Counted from the stretch's first letter, positions 1 to 10,239 are shown. The stretch is DNA of 64,000 bases from Phascolarctos cinereus (GCF_002099425.1 NW_018344252.1:496001-560000); one strand, 5' to 3'. Numbers and translations are program-made. Notes: generated by a model not told the origin, from the letters alone.

Positions 1-509
1 AAAAAAAATCGAAGTGTAGAGGATACAGTTAAAAACTGTCCCTGACCTCAAAGGCTCACATTCACCTGACGGCCAGGGAAGCCAGGAGTGTACACAGATA
101 GGAGCCAGATCCGGCCCTGGCAGGAATCCTGGAAGGAATCCCGGAGGCCAGTCATGGTGCACAGGGGGACAGGGAGGTCGCAGGTGGTGGCAGGGCGCCC
201 CCAAGGTCACACACATTTTAAGGCAGTCTATTGCACTGTCCCCCACCGCCCCTGGCCTAAGAGAAGGGGGGGCCGCTAACGTTGGGTCAGTTAGGGGCAG
301 AGCTTTGAAGGCAGGGAGCTGGGGGTCCAGAAGAAGTCCTTCCTCCTACTGCAGTACAGAGGCAGACCTTTCAGTTGGGGGACGCTGCATTTCCCTCTGG
401 GAGCTCCACGCACCCTGGCCGCCGGCGCTCGCATAGATGCTCTGTTCTGACTGGGGATGAGGGCAGGGGCAGAGCTGGGTGGGTCGGGGGTGCCCCTCTC
501 GGTATCTAT
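1..509. other. Upstream flank, no gene seen
   Basis: Moderately GC-rich sequence upstream of the PPP1R3B CpG island. I see no splice-flanked coding frame and no recognisable repeat. The short open frames here have no conserved look. Confidence 0.5.
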
Positions 510-562
510 CTCCAGCCCCTAGCCCAGTGCCTGGCACTCAATGCCTTTTGATTGACTAGTGA
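510..562 (+). repeat. L2/MIR-like 3' end remnant
   Basis: The stretch 'agtgcctggcactcaatgcc' followed by 'ttgattgact' resembles the conserved 3' end of L2/MIR-type elements ('gtgcctggcacatagtaggc...'). It is too short and decayed to assign firmly. Confidence 0.35.
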
Positions 563-785
563 CTGACCGCCGGATGGACTTTGGGGCGGTTCTGGGGGCT
601 CTGGCACCCTCACCATGCAGAGGCCCAGCCCCAGGCCCCCTCCCATTCCTCCCAGCCGTCTGTGCCGCTGCCAACGGAGCGCCACGCTGCCGGCATGCCG
701 TCTCCCCAGCCTTGGCCGGAGGCCCGTCACGCGGCGGGCCTCCGGCCTGTGGAGTGCTGACCCACGGTTCCCGATGGTCGGCCCC

Positions 786-930
786 ATCATTGGCCGGCCC
801 TGCGGCCCGAGCGCGCCCATTGGCCAGGGGTCGGGGGGGGCGGGGGCAGGGGCCAGGTTGGCTGGGGGTGGGGCGGGCGCCCGGGCAGGGGCAGAGGCTT
901 AAAGGTGCCCGCGGGCAGCACCCCACGGGA
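786..930 (+). promoter_or_regulatory. PPP1R3B: Inferred PPP1R3B core promoter
   Basis: Two inverted CCAAT boxes (ATTGG at 789-793 and 819-823) are followed by GC boxes in G-rich sequence (about 833-847 and 871-878) and a TATA-like 'cttaaag' at 898-904. This spacing places transcription start near 925-935, about 110 bases upstream of a strong splice donor. Order and spacing fit a CCAAT/Sp1/TATA promoter on the + strand. No experimental start site is visible, so the exact start is inference. Confidence 0.6.
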
Positions 931-1040
931 GGTGGCCTGGACGCCGGCCGGCTGCACCCACTGGCGCTGGCCCCCGAGGGAAGGGAGCAGAAGTTGCCCC
1001 GGGCCCGGCTCTGGACTGCAGCGGCGGCTAGGCTGAGCAG
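930..1040 (+). other. PPP1R3B: Inferred non-coding exon 1 of PPP1R3B
   Basis: From the inferred start site near 930 to a consensus donor at 1040/1041 (CAG|GTAGGT). I see no ATG in this stretch, so it would be pure 5'UTR. In other mammals PPP1R3B has a non-coding first exon followed by a single coding exon, and the acceptor at 9001-9002 provides the partner. The 5' boundary is approximate. Confidence 0.55.
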
Positions 1041-1860
1041 GTAGGTCCGAGTTTTGGGAGGAGGTGCTGGGCAGGGCTCCGGTCAATCCTGCGGATCGTC
1101 CAGATCGCCTCGCCTTGTTCGTGGGGCACAGGAGCCGAGGCGGCGCCAGAGGGAGTGCAAGTCGCTCGCCGCTGGGGGAGCCGCAGGCTCCGTTCTTGGA
1201 GTGACTGAAGCGGGGTGGGGTGGGGGGAGCCGGGCTTGGGACAACCCTTCCCTCCCCGTATGCTCGCCTTCGGGGCCCTAGGCAAGTCCCTTCCCGCCCA
1301 CCTAGCGCGAGGGCCCCAGGGGTCCTCCTCCGGAGAAGCGGGAGGGGTGAGGATGGGGCAGCACCCTAGGCTCCCTGGAACCACCCCCCACCCTCGGGAC
1401 AGATTTTTGTGTCCAGGAGGTCCTGCCCTTCCTATCCAATTCCAAAACAACCGAGACCTCAGTTTCCTCCTCTGTAAAACGAAGGGGCGGGCCTAACCGA
1501 CCTCAATACCCCCCCCACTCCAGCCACGAGATCCTCAGAGTGTCCCCTCTGCACTCCATCCCCATCCCCGTCCCGCTTGTGCTCACAGTCTCACACACAC
1601 ACTTACTCACCCCGAAGGACAGCGGCCTTCGGGTCCTGAGGGCCCAGAAGGGGGTTCGGATCACCCCATCCTTTTCGGTCCCCGACTGGAACGGGCTGCC
1701 TCAGTTTCCTCCTGGCGTGGTCTTTGCTGGGGAAGAAGGGGGCTCTGTGGGCGCGAAGCCCAGGGCTGGGGGCTGGGGGCTGGGGGCTGGTCTGCTGGCA
1801 CGGAGCGCTAAGCGCACCGCTCTGTGACCCTCTACCCCGCCCTCCCTCCCCCGCCACCAG

Positions 1861-2152
1861 GGCAGTGTCGCGGGCTGCCACCCGGGGGAGCCCGCGGGGC
1901 CAGTGGGTGGATCAGGATGGGGGGCGGGCCCCCGGCCGCTGCTCCTCCCGCTCCTCTTTCGGCTCCTCCTCTCCCTCCCTCTACTCCCCGGGTGGATCTC
2001 CGGCCGCGGGGTTCGACCTCCCTTCGCTCTCCATCCAGGCCGGCCCGATGAGCACGTAGCCCCGGTTTGGGGCTCAGGCTCCGCGCTGCCTCAGCCGCTG
2101 CCTCCCCTCCCCTTCCCCGCGAGAGAGACGGGGTTCCCCGGCATCCAGCCAG
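1861..2152 (+). other. PPP1R3B: Candidate alternative 5'UTR exon
   Basis: A long C/T tract ending in CACCAG at 1860 is a convincing acceptor, and AG|GTGAGT at 2152/2153 is a near-perfect donor. Together they bound a 292-base GC-rich segment within the CpG island. It has ATGs at 1917 and 2048 (the latter closes at once: ATG AGC ACG TAG), so it could only add upstream reading frames, not extend the protein. It could be an optional second 5'UTR exon or, if started internally, an alternative first exon. There is no direct evidence of use. Confidence 0.4.
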
Positions 2153-2160
2153 GTGAGTGC

Positions 2161-3016
2161 CGAGGCAGTCCTCCAGGTCGGGATGGGAGAGGGGAGAGCC
2201 GATTCCCCCCCTCCCCCATCCAGGATCTGCCTGGGGGTGGGGCAGGAGGCTAGCTGGAGCTTGGAGTGTCACAGCTGGAGGGGACGGGCACCGCAAGGCC
2301 AGCTGCGTACGGCCCCACGACACGGGCCTGCTTAGGTTGCCAGTTCCTGGGCTCCTGCCCGGGGGCGGGCCGAAGCACTAGGCCCCCACCAGCGGTGAAC
2401 AAGTCGCTGCTCCTGGCAGCCTCAGTTTCCCCGTCTGCTAGATGAGTGGTTCTCCAGTATACCTTCCAGTCCGAACAGTTCAGAGAAAGGCACCTTCCGG
2501 GTGGCAGGCCTGTGTCTCCCTCTCCTTTGTAACTCGAAATGCTCTGCCTTGGGGAAGCTGGGGGAAGGGGGTGGACTGGGCTCTCTGGTTGGGGCTCCTG
2601 AGGCATCTGAGGGCCCAGGAGGGGAAGTGATCGGCCCCTATTTATTAGCTAACTGGTGGCAGTGCTCGGAAGGGAGCCCAGTTCCCCTGACTACCAAGAC
2701 TCTGGCTTTGGGGGTTTGTGGGCAGGTGCCTCGTTTCCTGGGATGGTCAGCCCAGTGAGGCCATCCTGCAAAGGGGCCAGCCTCTGCCTCTCAAACACAC
2801 AACACCTCTTCCATAAGGAGGCCAGGATTGCGGCGCTAGGAGAGGGGGTGGGGAGAACGGCGCTGCAGCCCAGCTGGTAGCCTGCAACTATCTCTTGGGG
2901 AGAACAGTCCTAGAATGTAGGAGCTTTGGTTTCATCTTGCCCCTCCCCCATTTTAGAGATGAGGAGCCCAGAGCTAGTGAGAGGCTGTGAGTGGAGTGGG
3001 CAGGCAGGAAGACCTG
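2161..3016 (+). other. PPP1R3B: PPP1R3B intron 1, 5' part
   Basis: GC-moderate intronic sequence with no coding frame. Fragments such as 'cctcagtttccccgtctgc' near 2420-2440 are MIR-like, but no complete element can be drawn. Confidence 0.5.
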
Positions 3017-3155
3017 CCTCAAGCACTTACTAGCTGTGTGCCCCTTGGGGCAGAGGGTTTGGTCTCTCTCAGCCTCAGTTTCTGAATCTGTAAAAGGTGG
3101 AGGCTGGACTCGGTGGTTTCCAAGGGCCCCTTCTAGCGCTAAGCCAGCGTTGTGG
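3017..3155 (+). repeat. MIR-type SINE fragment, sense
   Basis: Contains 'cacttactagctgtgtg' followed by 'cctcagtttctgaatctgta', the sense-strand core and 3' part of MIR/CORE-SINE elements. The 5' tRNA-like head is absent. Confidence 0.7.
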
Positions 3156-3539
3156 AAGGATGAAGCTTAGCAATTTGAGTGAGTGTTGAGGGAAGGCCAG
3201 CTTCAGAATGAGTTGCAGGCCTCTGAGGAGGATTTGAGGTTTTTGTGAAGGGCAGGTCTGCAACGTGGGGGCCCCCAAACAAGGCTCTGGAACACGAAAG
3301 GGGCCCTCCTGCAGAAGTTGCCACTGTACTTTGGGGATTTTCCAGAAGGGCCCCTGACTTTGGAAATAAAGTGGATACTGGAGGTCAAGGGCCCATGTAT
3401 GGCTGACAGCCCAGCAAGGCTGGAGGAAGGCTGAAGGAGGGGGAGCAAAGGGAGATGCCCGGCTTTACTTGGCTGGAATCCTCGATGCTGGGCTTATCTG
3501 ATATCAGAGCTGTGCTGGTCTGGCATCTCCGATGTCCCC

Positions 3540-3625
3540 TCCCCCACCAATCAGACAACAAGCATTTATTAAGCCAGGCCCTGTGCTCGGCGGCCAGCAT
3601 ACAATGACAAAAGGCATGCCCTCAA
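3540..3625 (-). repeat. MIR-like fragment, antisense
   Basis: Contains 'caagcatttattaagccagg' and 'ctgtgctc', resembling the antisense 3' end of MIR-type or related elements. Confidence 0.45.
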
Positions 3626-4179
3626 AACAGCTCCTCTGGAAGGGTGAAAACCAGGGGTAGGTGTTTAGGTCTGGGTAGTGCCAGAGCTGCTGAATGGGGC
3701 CACAGAGCAGCCTGACTGCGGGAGTGCAGTTTGCTTACTGGACCCAGAGCCAAGGGAGGAAGAGGGGGGTGGTGAGAGACGGCAGCATTCTGGGCGTGGC
3801 TCGATCTGGACAGCTGGCACAGGCAGTACTCACAGCCCATTCTGAAGCAGAGGGCCCAGGGTCGCACGGCTGATGAAACACTTCCCAATTGAGGTCTTTT
3901 CTTTAGCCACTGGGAGCCAGCTCTCCTTATCAGATGGACTTAGTCAAGGCTGTGGCCAGGCAAGGGTTCCCAGGGCTGCCTGGGAGACTTGCTTAGGCTG
4001 TCCTGTCCATTTGCAAAGAACCATGAAGCTTTGTCTACCCAGCAGGAGGCAGTCTGGCCTGGTGCCACGGGAACCACATTTTATAGAAGGCTGTCAGAAT
4101 GGGCTGTCTTAAATGTCTACCCTGTTCCAGGACTTATGAATCAGGGCCCTTGGAGACTGGCTGGCTGGTCCAATCTCCT

Positions 4180-4300
4180 TTTCTGTCCACAGAGGGAAAC
4201 TGGGGCCCACAGGGGCTGAGAGAGCACATGTTGAGTGAGCAGCTGAGGTGGATCTGGGACCCAGGCTCCCTGACTCCCAGCCCAGGACAGTTTTCACTAG
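4180..4300 (-). repeat. MIR fragment, antisense
   Basis: Decayed match to the antisense MIR pattern: 'gagggaaactggggcccaca', then a variable middle, then 'gacccaggctccctgactcc'. Confidence 0.5.
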
Positions 4301-4384
4301 AACATGCTGTTCTTGTGACCTTGGTAGGAGAGTAGGTGTGGCAACTGAGGGATGTTGGTGCATGTAACCCAACCCCTGAAGGAG

Positions 4385-4715
4385 GATAGTGGGACCCAGA
4401 GAAGGCCCGTGATTGCCCTGAGTAACAGTGCTAGGAAGGAAGGACGGAGGGATGGATGGACAGACGGATGGATGGATGGACGGATGGAGGGCTGGACAGA
4501 CGGATGGATGGATGGATGGACAGACGGGACGGATGGAGGGCTGGCTGGCTGGATGAACAGACGGATGGATGGACAGATGGATGGATGGATGGACGGACTG
4601 ATGGATGGATGGATGGACGGATGGAAGGCTGGATGGACAGATGGATGGCAGGCAGATAGTAGGGAAGAAAGCCTGGGTTTGAATTTGGGTTGTCTACCCC
4701 TGACTCCAGGGCTCT
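4385..4715 (-). repeat. MIR-type SINE split by TGGA repeat
   Basis: The left part (about 4385-4437, 'gggacccagagaagg' and 'gattgccctgag') and the right part (about 4657-4715, 'ctgggtttgaatttgggttg' and 'ctgactccagggctc') are the two halves of one antisense MIR-type element. A tetranucleotide array sits between them. Confidence 0.55.
4437..4657. repeat. (TGGA)n microsatellite
   Basis: About 220 bases of imperfect TGGA/CGGA units with interruptions such as 'gggctgg' and 'cagacgg'. Apparent open frames across it are repeat translations. Confidence 0.9.
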
Positions 4716-5119
4716 CTGGCTGATGATATAAATAGGTTTCTGGGTTTCAAGGAAGCCTGCAAGCCTTGGGCTCATTGTCAGGGGCCAGTACCTTTGCCTG
4801 AGTGCAGACGGCATCCTCTGGGGCTGGGGCGGGAATGTTTGGCGCCAAGCAGCAGAGCAGATACAGCTGTCAAGGCTCTAGGAAGGCCCCCTTCCACCCC
4901 AACCCCAATCCTGTCACTACTTAGAGCCTGCTGTGGCTTCTAGCTGTTACTAAGACAGTTGGTCATGAGGGGACCAAGTAGGGAGGGTGTTGAAAAATGC
5001 ATTCCCTGCTGGCCTCACAGCTGCTTGACCTCCCTCTGGCCACCGTCCCTAGAGCTAGAAGAGATGTCAGTCTTACAGGAAAGGAAACTGAAGCCCAGAG
5101 AGGGGAAGGATCTGAGCTA
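4716..5119 (+). other. PPP1R3B: PPP1R3B intron 1 segment
   Basis: Intronic sequence. A MIR-like scrap ('aaggaaactgaagcccagag') is visible near 5084-5103. Nothing else is recognised. Confidence 0.45.
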
Positions 5120-5285
5120 GATGGTGAAGTGGATTGAATAGAGAATTGGCCTGGAGTCCGAAAGACCTGAGTTTGCATACTGCCTTTGACACTTGGTAGC
5201 AGTGTGATCCTGGGCAAGTTACTTGAACCTCTCTTGGCTTCAGTTTTCCTGTGTACAAAATGGGGATAATCATAGCAGAGTCAAA
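5120..5285 (+). repeat. MIR-type SINE, sense
   Basis: 'gtggattgaatagag', 'ctggagtccgaaagacctga' and 'gtgtgatcctgggcaagtta' in order, ending with 'ttcctgtgtacaaaatgg'. This is a nearly full sense copy of the tRNA-related SINE with a MIR-like core. Confidence 0.75.
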
Positions 5286-5504
5286 TGAGATATCCAAGGT
5301 CAGTCAGGTAGGCAGGGCCAGAGCCAGGATTCTGCCCATTTCCTTCTTCCTCTGGCCCCAGCCAGGGGCCTGTGGGGAGGGGCCTGGTCTCCGCCCAGCC
5401 CCTGGGGGGCAGGTCTTCACTCTGGACTTCTGTCCACACTGACATCCTTACTCTGGGCTGGTCTCTTGTGGGCTTCCATCCACTCTGTCACACCCAGGGT
5501 GGGA

Positions 5505-5610
5505 TTCTGGGGAGGCAGAAGACTTGGGTTAGAATCCTTCCTCAGACACTTCCTCACTGTGTGACCTGGGCAAGTCATTTAACCTGGGCCTTAGGTTTTG
5601 TGGTTGCTTG
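5505..5610 (+). repeat. MIR-type SINE fragment, sense
   Basis: 'gacttgggttagaatccttc' followed by 'ctcactgtgtgacctgggca' matches the B-box region and core of the sense SINE. The rest has decayed. Confidence 0.65.
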
Positions 5611-6654
5611 CTGTGACAGTGTGACGTAATGGATAGCTAGGGTGATAGATTTAGACTCAGGAAGGTGGGGGTCAAGCTGACCCCAAGCCTAGTGCCCTGG
5701 CTGAACCAGAGTAAACAGGAGAGAGAGAGGACGTGGAGGAGCCTGGGAGCAGGACCGGGGCTGCTTCGAGGGGATCAGCCGACTGCCTCCTACCGAGTTA
5801 CCCAGAGTGGAGGGCTCTCTGGAGACAGAAGCTGCTGGGGATGGATGGGCAGGGAAGAAAGACCCCCAGAGCCTGCCTTTTGGTGGAGCTGCCGGCCTCC
5901 CAGAGTAGCCCCCTCACTGCGAGGGAAGAAACCAGGGATGCCTAGAGAAGGATGACTTTCCTGGGGTCATGTAGAGAGCAATCAGAGCCTCTGTCTCCAA
6001 AGCTGCTGCTCTGGTCCAGCACCAGGCCACCCCGCCTGTGGGCCTCGGAGGGAGAGGGGCACCTGCCCACACTCAGGGAAGTGCTACCGCATGGGGAGCC
6101 CAGACATGCCTCCATCCATACCTGTGGGAAGCCAGGGCAGGGGTGGGGATGCGACATCCAGCAGGTTGGTGATAAGAATGGACATGGCAGGAGAGAGAGG
6201 CCAGAGAGGGAGAGGGCCTTGCGAGGCTCGCACAGCTAGCCTGGGATTTGAATCCACATAATCCTGCTGTCCAGAGCTCTGCCCAGCTAGGGTGCAGGGA
6301 AGGCTCCAGGGTCTCCCCAAGGCTTGGGGCCAGCCAGCAGAGCAGGAAGGCAGGCACTGACTGATGCAGCAGAGAGAGGGACCTGGGTGGCAGCCATGTG
6401 CCAGGGAGCTTCCTGGGAACTTTTCTGGGCCCCCTCCTTTTTCTCAGCTGTGAACTGGGGGCATTAGGCCGGGGAACCTCTGAGCCCTTCCTGCTTTGAA
6501 TGGCAAGTCCCGCTGTGTGCTGCTCGGCAGGGGCCCTCTCCAAGCCTCAGTTTCCACTGCTGTCACCCCCACCTCCTCTTGTAAATCCTGAGGCAGAAGT
6601 GCAGAGAGTGAATCTTTGTTCTTAGCCTGAGGCTCAGTCCCTTAGGGCCGGCCA
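5611..6654 (+). other. PPP1R3B: PPP1R3B intron 1 segment
   Basis: Intronic sequence with decayed SINE-like bits (for example around 5630-5660 and 6230-6260) but no complete element and no supported exon. Confidence 0.45.
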
Positions 6655-6775
6655 TCAGTGCATTCCCCTTTTTACAGAAGGGGAAACTGAGACCCCAGAG
6701 GAGGGAAAGGACTTTCTTGAGGTTGCACATGGCAGAGTTTGGATTGGAATCCAGGTCTCCCCCTCCGAGGCCCAC
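6655..6775 (-). repeat. MIR fragment, antisense
   Basis: 'ttttacagaaggggaaactg', then 'aggttgcaca' and 'ttggattggaatccaggtct' give the antisense order of a MIR core. Confidence 0.65.
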
Positions 6776-6874
6776 AGCTTTTCACAGTGTGAGGGGGAGG
6801 GGCAGGGATACCAGCCCCACCCCTCCCAGCCTGGGCTTCTGGGCTTTCTGCTCTCTCCCGAATCCTCCCCGGCC

Positions 6875-7215
6875 ACACACACACACTCGTACACGCTCAC
6901 ATATACAGTCACACACATAGACACATTCATACATATACACAGTAATACACACTTATTCACACATTCATATTCACACCCACACTCACACACATATACACTT
7001 ATTCACATACAACCACACATACTTATACACACATACAGGTGCACAATACACTTATTCACATACTCATATTCACACATAGTCACATGCTCATTCACACACA
7101 CTCATGCTCATACACACAATTGCACACAAACTTATTCACACACTCACACACTTGTATTTACACATACAATCACACACACTCATAACACTTATTCACACAC
7201 ACTCGTGTTCACTCT
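6875..7215. repeat. CA-rich degenerate minisatellite
   Basis: About 340 bases of C/A-rich sequence in which 'cttattcaca' recurs at uneven spacing, mixed with 'cacactcat' and 'catacaca' phrases. It lies in PPP1R3B intron 1. Confidence 0.85.
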
Positions 7216-7569
7216 CTCTCATACACACATGCTCAGCACTGCCCACTGTTAACCCTGGCTAAGTACCCTCTTCTTTTTTAATGAGCAGTCAGAAAGCTGT
7301 CCCAAGGTTGACCGGTGGCCTTAGGCTTCAGTGAGATCCCTCCCACTCACAGCTGGGCTTGGGGTGGGGGTGGAAGCTGGGACACCTGTTAGCGCCTTAG
7401 GCACACCCTCCCCCCATGTGTCTGTCTCCTGGTGTTGCCTCACCTGCACTTGTGGTCCTAGACAGACCTGGGGGTGGGGAATCCCTGGTGACATTCTGTT
7501 TTACCAATTGTGTTTTGTCTGTGACGTCTCAGCTTTGAGGCCCAGGTTCTGCCGAACACCTCTGGGTGT
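7216..7569 (+). other. PPP1R3B: PPP1R3B intron 1 segment
   Basis: No repeat or exon recognised. Confidence 0.4.
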
Positions 7570-7730
7570 CTGGAGTCATAGATGTAGGGCTAGAAGGGAC
7601 CCGAGAAGCCATCCAGGCTGATCCCTTCATTTCAGAAGAAGGAACTGAGGCCTCCTGGGGGAGTGACTTGGCCAAGGTCATGCAGGTAGTAAGTGGCCAA
7701 GCTGGGCCCTCTCACTCCAAATTTAGAGAG
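7570..7730 (-). repeat. MIR-related SINE, antisense
   Basis: 'gtcatagatgtagggctaga' then 'gaaggaactgaggcc' then 'ttggccaaggtcatgcaggt'. The first part is a head type often seen in marsupial MIR relatives ('agctggaagggacc...'). A similar head appears at about 46765. Confidence 0.65.
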
Positions 7731-8590
7731 CTTCACACCCTGCCACAGTAGTTCAGGGAATGAGACTTTGGGATAGGCCTCATGTTTTCGCATGAAGTCT
7801 GACCTTCTCAGACATTAGGAGAGAGGGTTGTCAGGGCCCCCACCCCTTTGACAGGGGAGGAGATTGTGTAGGAAAGTACCTCAGCACCCCCACTTCTGGC
7901 AGGAGAAGGCAGGGGGTCACCTGAGCGACAGTCCAGACTACCTGTTCAACTTGGGGACCAATTTTCAGACTGGTTTTGCCACTAATTTGCTCTGTGAGTT
8001 CAAAAGTTGTTTTCCTAAGGGGGTGTGTATGTGGGTTTTGTGTGGTTGGATTTTTTTTCATGGGGTCATTGAAATTTGTTTGAATCAGTTCTTTGAACCC
8101 TGGAGAAGGCAAGGGGTGGAAACTGGCCAGCTGTGCCCACAGTCTGTAAAAGGGTGAGCGAATCTGAAATGAGTTTGTCCCGTAGACTCTATTTAACTTC
8201 TTGATGAAATTCTGTGTCGCTCAGCGTGCATCTGAGCACCCGCTGCAGGCCAGCCACTGTCTGGGGAGCCAGGGCTACGGAGACAGCGAGGCTGCTACAG
8301 GTGTCCCAACTCATAGGAGTTTCTAGAACCCGAGGTTCATGTTGGCTTCCATTCATGGAACAGGCAGGCTCTGGGCTAATTTCCCTTTGTTGAACCATGG
8401 GCACACGGCCAGATTCCATCTGTCGGTTCCTTCCGTGACTGGTGATTTTTTTACCCTCCTGGGCAGGGCAGGGGTTGGAATTGCTTCTCCTGGGGAGCAG
8501 TAGGCTCATGAGCAAATCTCTGCAGCCTCAGTCTCCCTCTTTATAGAGGGAGGATGGTCACCCTTGGCATGCCTTCCCCACATTGTTATC
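7731..8590 (+). other. PPP1R3B: PPP1R3B intron 1 segment
   Basis: No supported exon and no confidently named repeat. Confidence 0.4.
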
Positions 8591-8591
8591 A

Positions 8592-8806
8592 GTCTAGTTG
8601 CTCGGTCAGTTTTGAGTTGTGTCTGACTCTTCATGACCCCATTTGGGGTTTTCTTGGCAGAGATGCTGGAGTAGTTTGCCATTTCCTTCTCCAGCTCATT
8701 TTACACATGAGAAAGTGAGGCAAACAGGGTGAAGTGACTTGCCCAGGGTCACACAGCTAGTAAGTGTCTGAGGCCGCATTTGAATTCAGGTCCTCCAGAC
8801 CCCAGG
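8592..8806 (-). repeat. RTE-tailed SINE, antisense
   Basis: Starts with 'gtctgactcttcatgacccc', 'atttggggttttcttggcag' and 'ttgccatttccttctccagc', the reverse complement of the RTE/BovB-like tail. It continues through the SINE core ('gacttgcccagggtcacaca') and the B-box region. It lies about 200 bases upstream of the PPP1R3B coding exon, in intron 1. Confidence 0.85.
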
Positions 8807-9002
8807 CCTGACGTTGTATCTGCTGTGACCCCTACAATTATTGACAGCCTTGGCCTCCAGACTCCAATCCTGATCTTCTGCCTTGTGGCTTCTCAGCCTA
8901 AAGCCCGAGTGGAAATGAATGCCTCACCTGTTAACCTGCCCCAGGCCCTCGGCTGCCCATGGGCACTGACCACTTTCCTGTTCCGTTTGTCTCCTCTCCC
9001 AG

Positions 9003-9026
9003 GGTTCTCCTCCTCCTCGCCCCATC
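9003..9026 (+). other. PPP1R3B: PPP1R3B coding-exon 5'UTR and acceptor
   Basis: A pyrimidine-rich tract ends in CCCAG at 9002. The exon then contributes 24 bases of leader before the ATG. The start context is 'ccatcATGG', with G at +4. In human the protein begins Met-Met; here the codon before the ATG is ATC, so only one Met is present. Confidence 0.75.
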
Positions 9027-9881
9027 ATGGCAGTGGACATCGAGTATGGATACGGCTGTGTGGCTCCCCCTTTGCGCCGGGACAGGTTTGCCTGCAAGAT
9101 CCTGCCCAAACCCACCAAGCCCCTGCGGCCTTGCATTCAGCTGAGCAGCCAGAGTGAGGCCAACAGCCTCATGGCCCCACTCGTCCAGGAGAAGAAGGCC
9201 AAAAAGCGTGTGTCCTTTGCAGATAACCAAGGGCTGGCCTTGACCATGGTGAAGGTGTACTCGGAGTTCGATGACCCTTTGGACATCCCGTTCAACATCA
9301 CGGAGCTTCTGGAGAACATCGTGACCCTGACCACAGCTGAGTGCGAGAGCTTCGTCTTGGACTTTGAGCAGCCGTCTACCGACTACCTGAGCTTCCAGAA
9401 CCGGCTGCAGGCCGACTATGTCTGCCTGGAGAACTGTGTGCTAAAGGACAAGGCCATCTCGGGGACTGTGAAGGTACAGAACCTCGCCTTTGAGAAGTCG
9501 GTGAAAATCCGCATGACCTTCGACACGTGGAAGAGCTTCACAGACTTTGAGTGCCAGTACGTGAAGGACACGTACGCGGGCTCGGACAGGGACACCTTCT
9601 CCTTCACCATCAGCCTGCCTGAGAAGATCCAGTCTTATGAGAGGATGGAGTTCGCTGTGTGCTATGAGTGTAACGGGCAGACGTACTGGGACAGCAACCG
9701 GGGCAGGAACTATCGGATCATCCAGGCGGAGCTCCAGGGCACGCAGAGCGGGGCGCCTCCCCAGACTGGGGCTGACTTGGGGATCTCCCTGGATCACTTC
9801 GGGAGTCCTCGGTGCTCCTACGGCCTGTACGCGGAGTGGCCGAGTTATCTGGGATATGAGAAGCTGGGCCCTTACTATTAG
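9027..9881 (+). CDS. PPP1R3B: PP1 glycogen-targeting subunit GL
   Basis: Complete 284-residue PPP1R3B (GL, hepatic glycogen-targeting subunit of protein phosphatase 1), close to the 285 residues of human. It tethers PP1 catalytic subunit to glycogen, so that glycogen synthase is dephosphorylated and activated, mainly in liver and muscle. The PP1-docking RVxF motif is RVSF at residues 61-64 within KKRVSFAD. A CBM21 carbohydrate-binding domain spans about 132-231, containing VKVQNLAFEKSVKIR and WDSNRGRNY (221-229), the signature used for glycogen and substrate contact. The last 16 residues, AEWPSYLGYEKLGPYY, are the phosphorylase a binding tail through which active phosphorylase inhibits synthase activation. 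The frame is intact in one exon, as in other mammals. The start is the first in-frame ATG after the acceptor and matches family N-termini. No signal peptide or membrane segment. Identification is very secure. Confidence 0.98.
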   Translation: MAVDIEYGYGCVAPPLRRDRFACKILPKPTKPLRPCIQLSSQSEANSLMAPLVQEKKAKKRVSFADNQGLALTMVKVYSEFDDPLDIPFNITELLENIVTLTTAECESFVLDFEQPSTDYLSFQNRLQADYVCLENCVLKDKAISGTVKVQNLAFEKSVKIRMTFDTWKSFTDFECQYVKDTYAGSDRDTFSFTISLPEKIQSYERMEFAVCYECNGQTYWDSNRGRNYRIIQAELQGTQSGAPPQTGADLGISLDHFGSPRCSYGLYAEWPSYLGYEKLGPYY

Positions 9882-10239
9882 CGCCATAGTGGGACGGATG
9901 CTTGTTCTGTGAGATTATAGATGTGCCTGGCTGGGGGCCCCTGTGCATTAGGCCAAAGGTTTCTGGGCTCCTAGCAGCCTAGGAGAGAGACAGGAAAGGC
10001 AGACTGCCCCGGGGCACAGCTTTTCTTTGAAGGGTGCCGTTTGCTAGGATACCAGCCAGTCCGCTCAGGATTATGTTCCCCAAACACAGGCATTCACTCA
10101 AGGCGCAACCTAGCTACCTCTGGTGGCATGCCGAGAGACTTGGTGCTGGAGACAGGCAGGACGGTGAGAGTGGGGGGCGTGGGGTGGGGTCTGGGTTGGA
10201 GTCAGGGGCCTTCTAGGGACCTCCCAAGACAATAATCAC

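Larger units (their letters stand above)
600..2160. promoter_or_regulatory. PPP1R3B: CpG island at PPP1R3B 5' end
   Basis: CpG dinucleotides are frequent from about 600 to 1200 and again from about 1800 to 2160, against a CpG-poor surrounding. The island covers the inferred promoter, the first exon and the candidate alternative exon. That is the usual setting of a broadly expressed mammalian gene promoter. Confidence 0.75.

Noticed and set aside
559-1044. 161-codon open frame over the PPP1R3B CpG island
   Set aside because: GC-rich sequence has few stops. The frame starts before the inferred promoter and crosses into exon 1, with no domain and overlapping frames on both strands.
6875-7215. 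Possible CRISPR-like array because of recurring 10-base words
   Set aside because: Spacing is irregular and the spacers are low-complexity. This is vertebrate nuclear DNA.
9441-9887. 148-codon frame on the minus strand
   Set aside because: A shadow of the PPP1R3B coding exon in the opposite strand.
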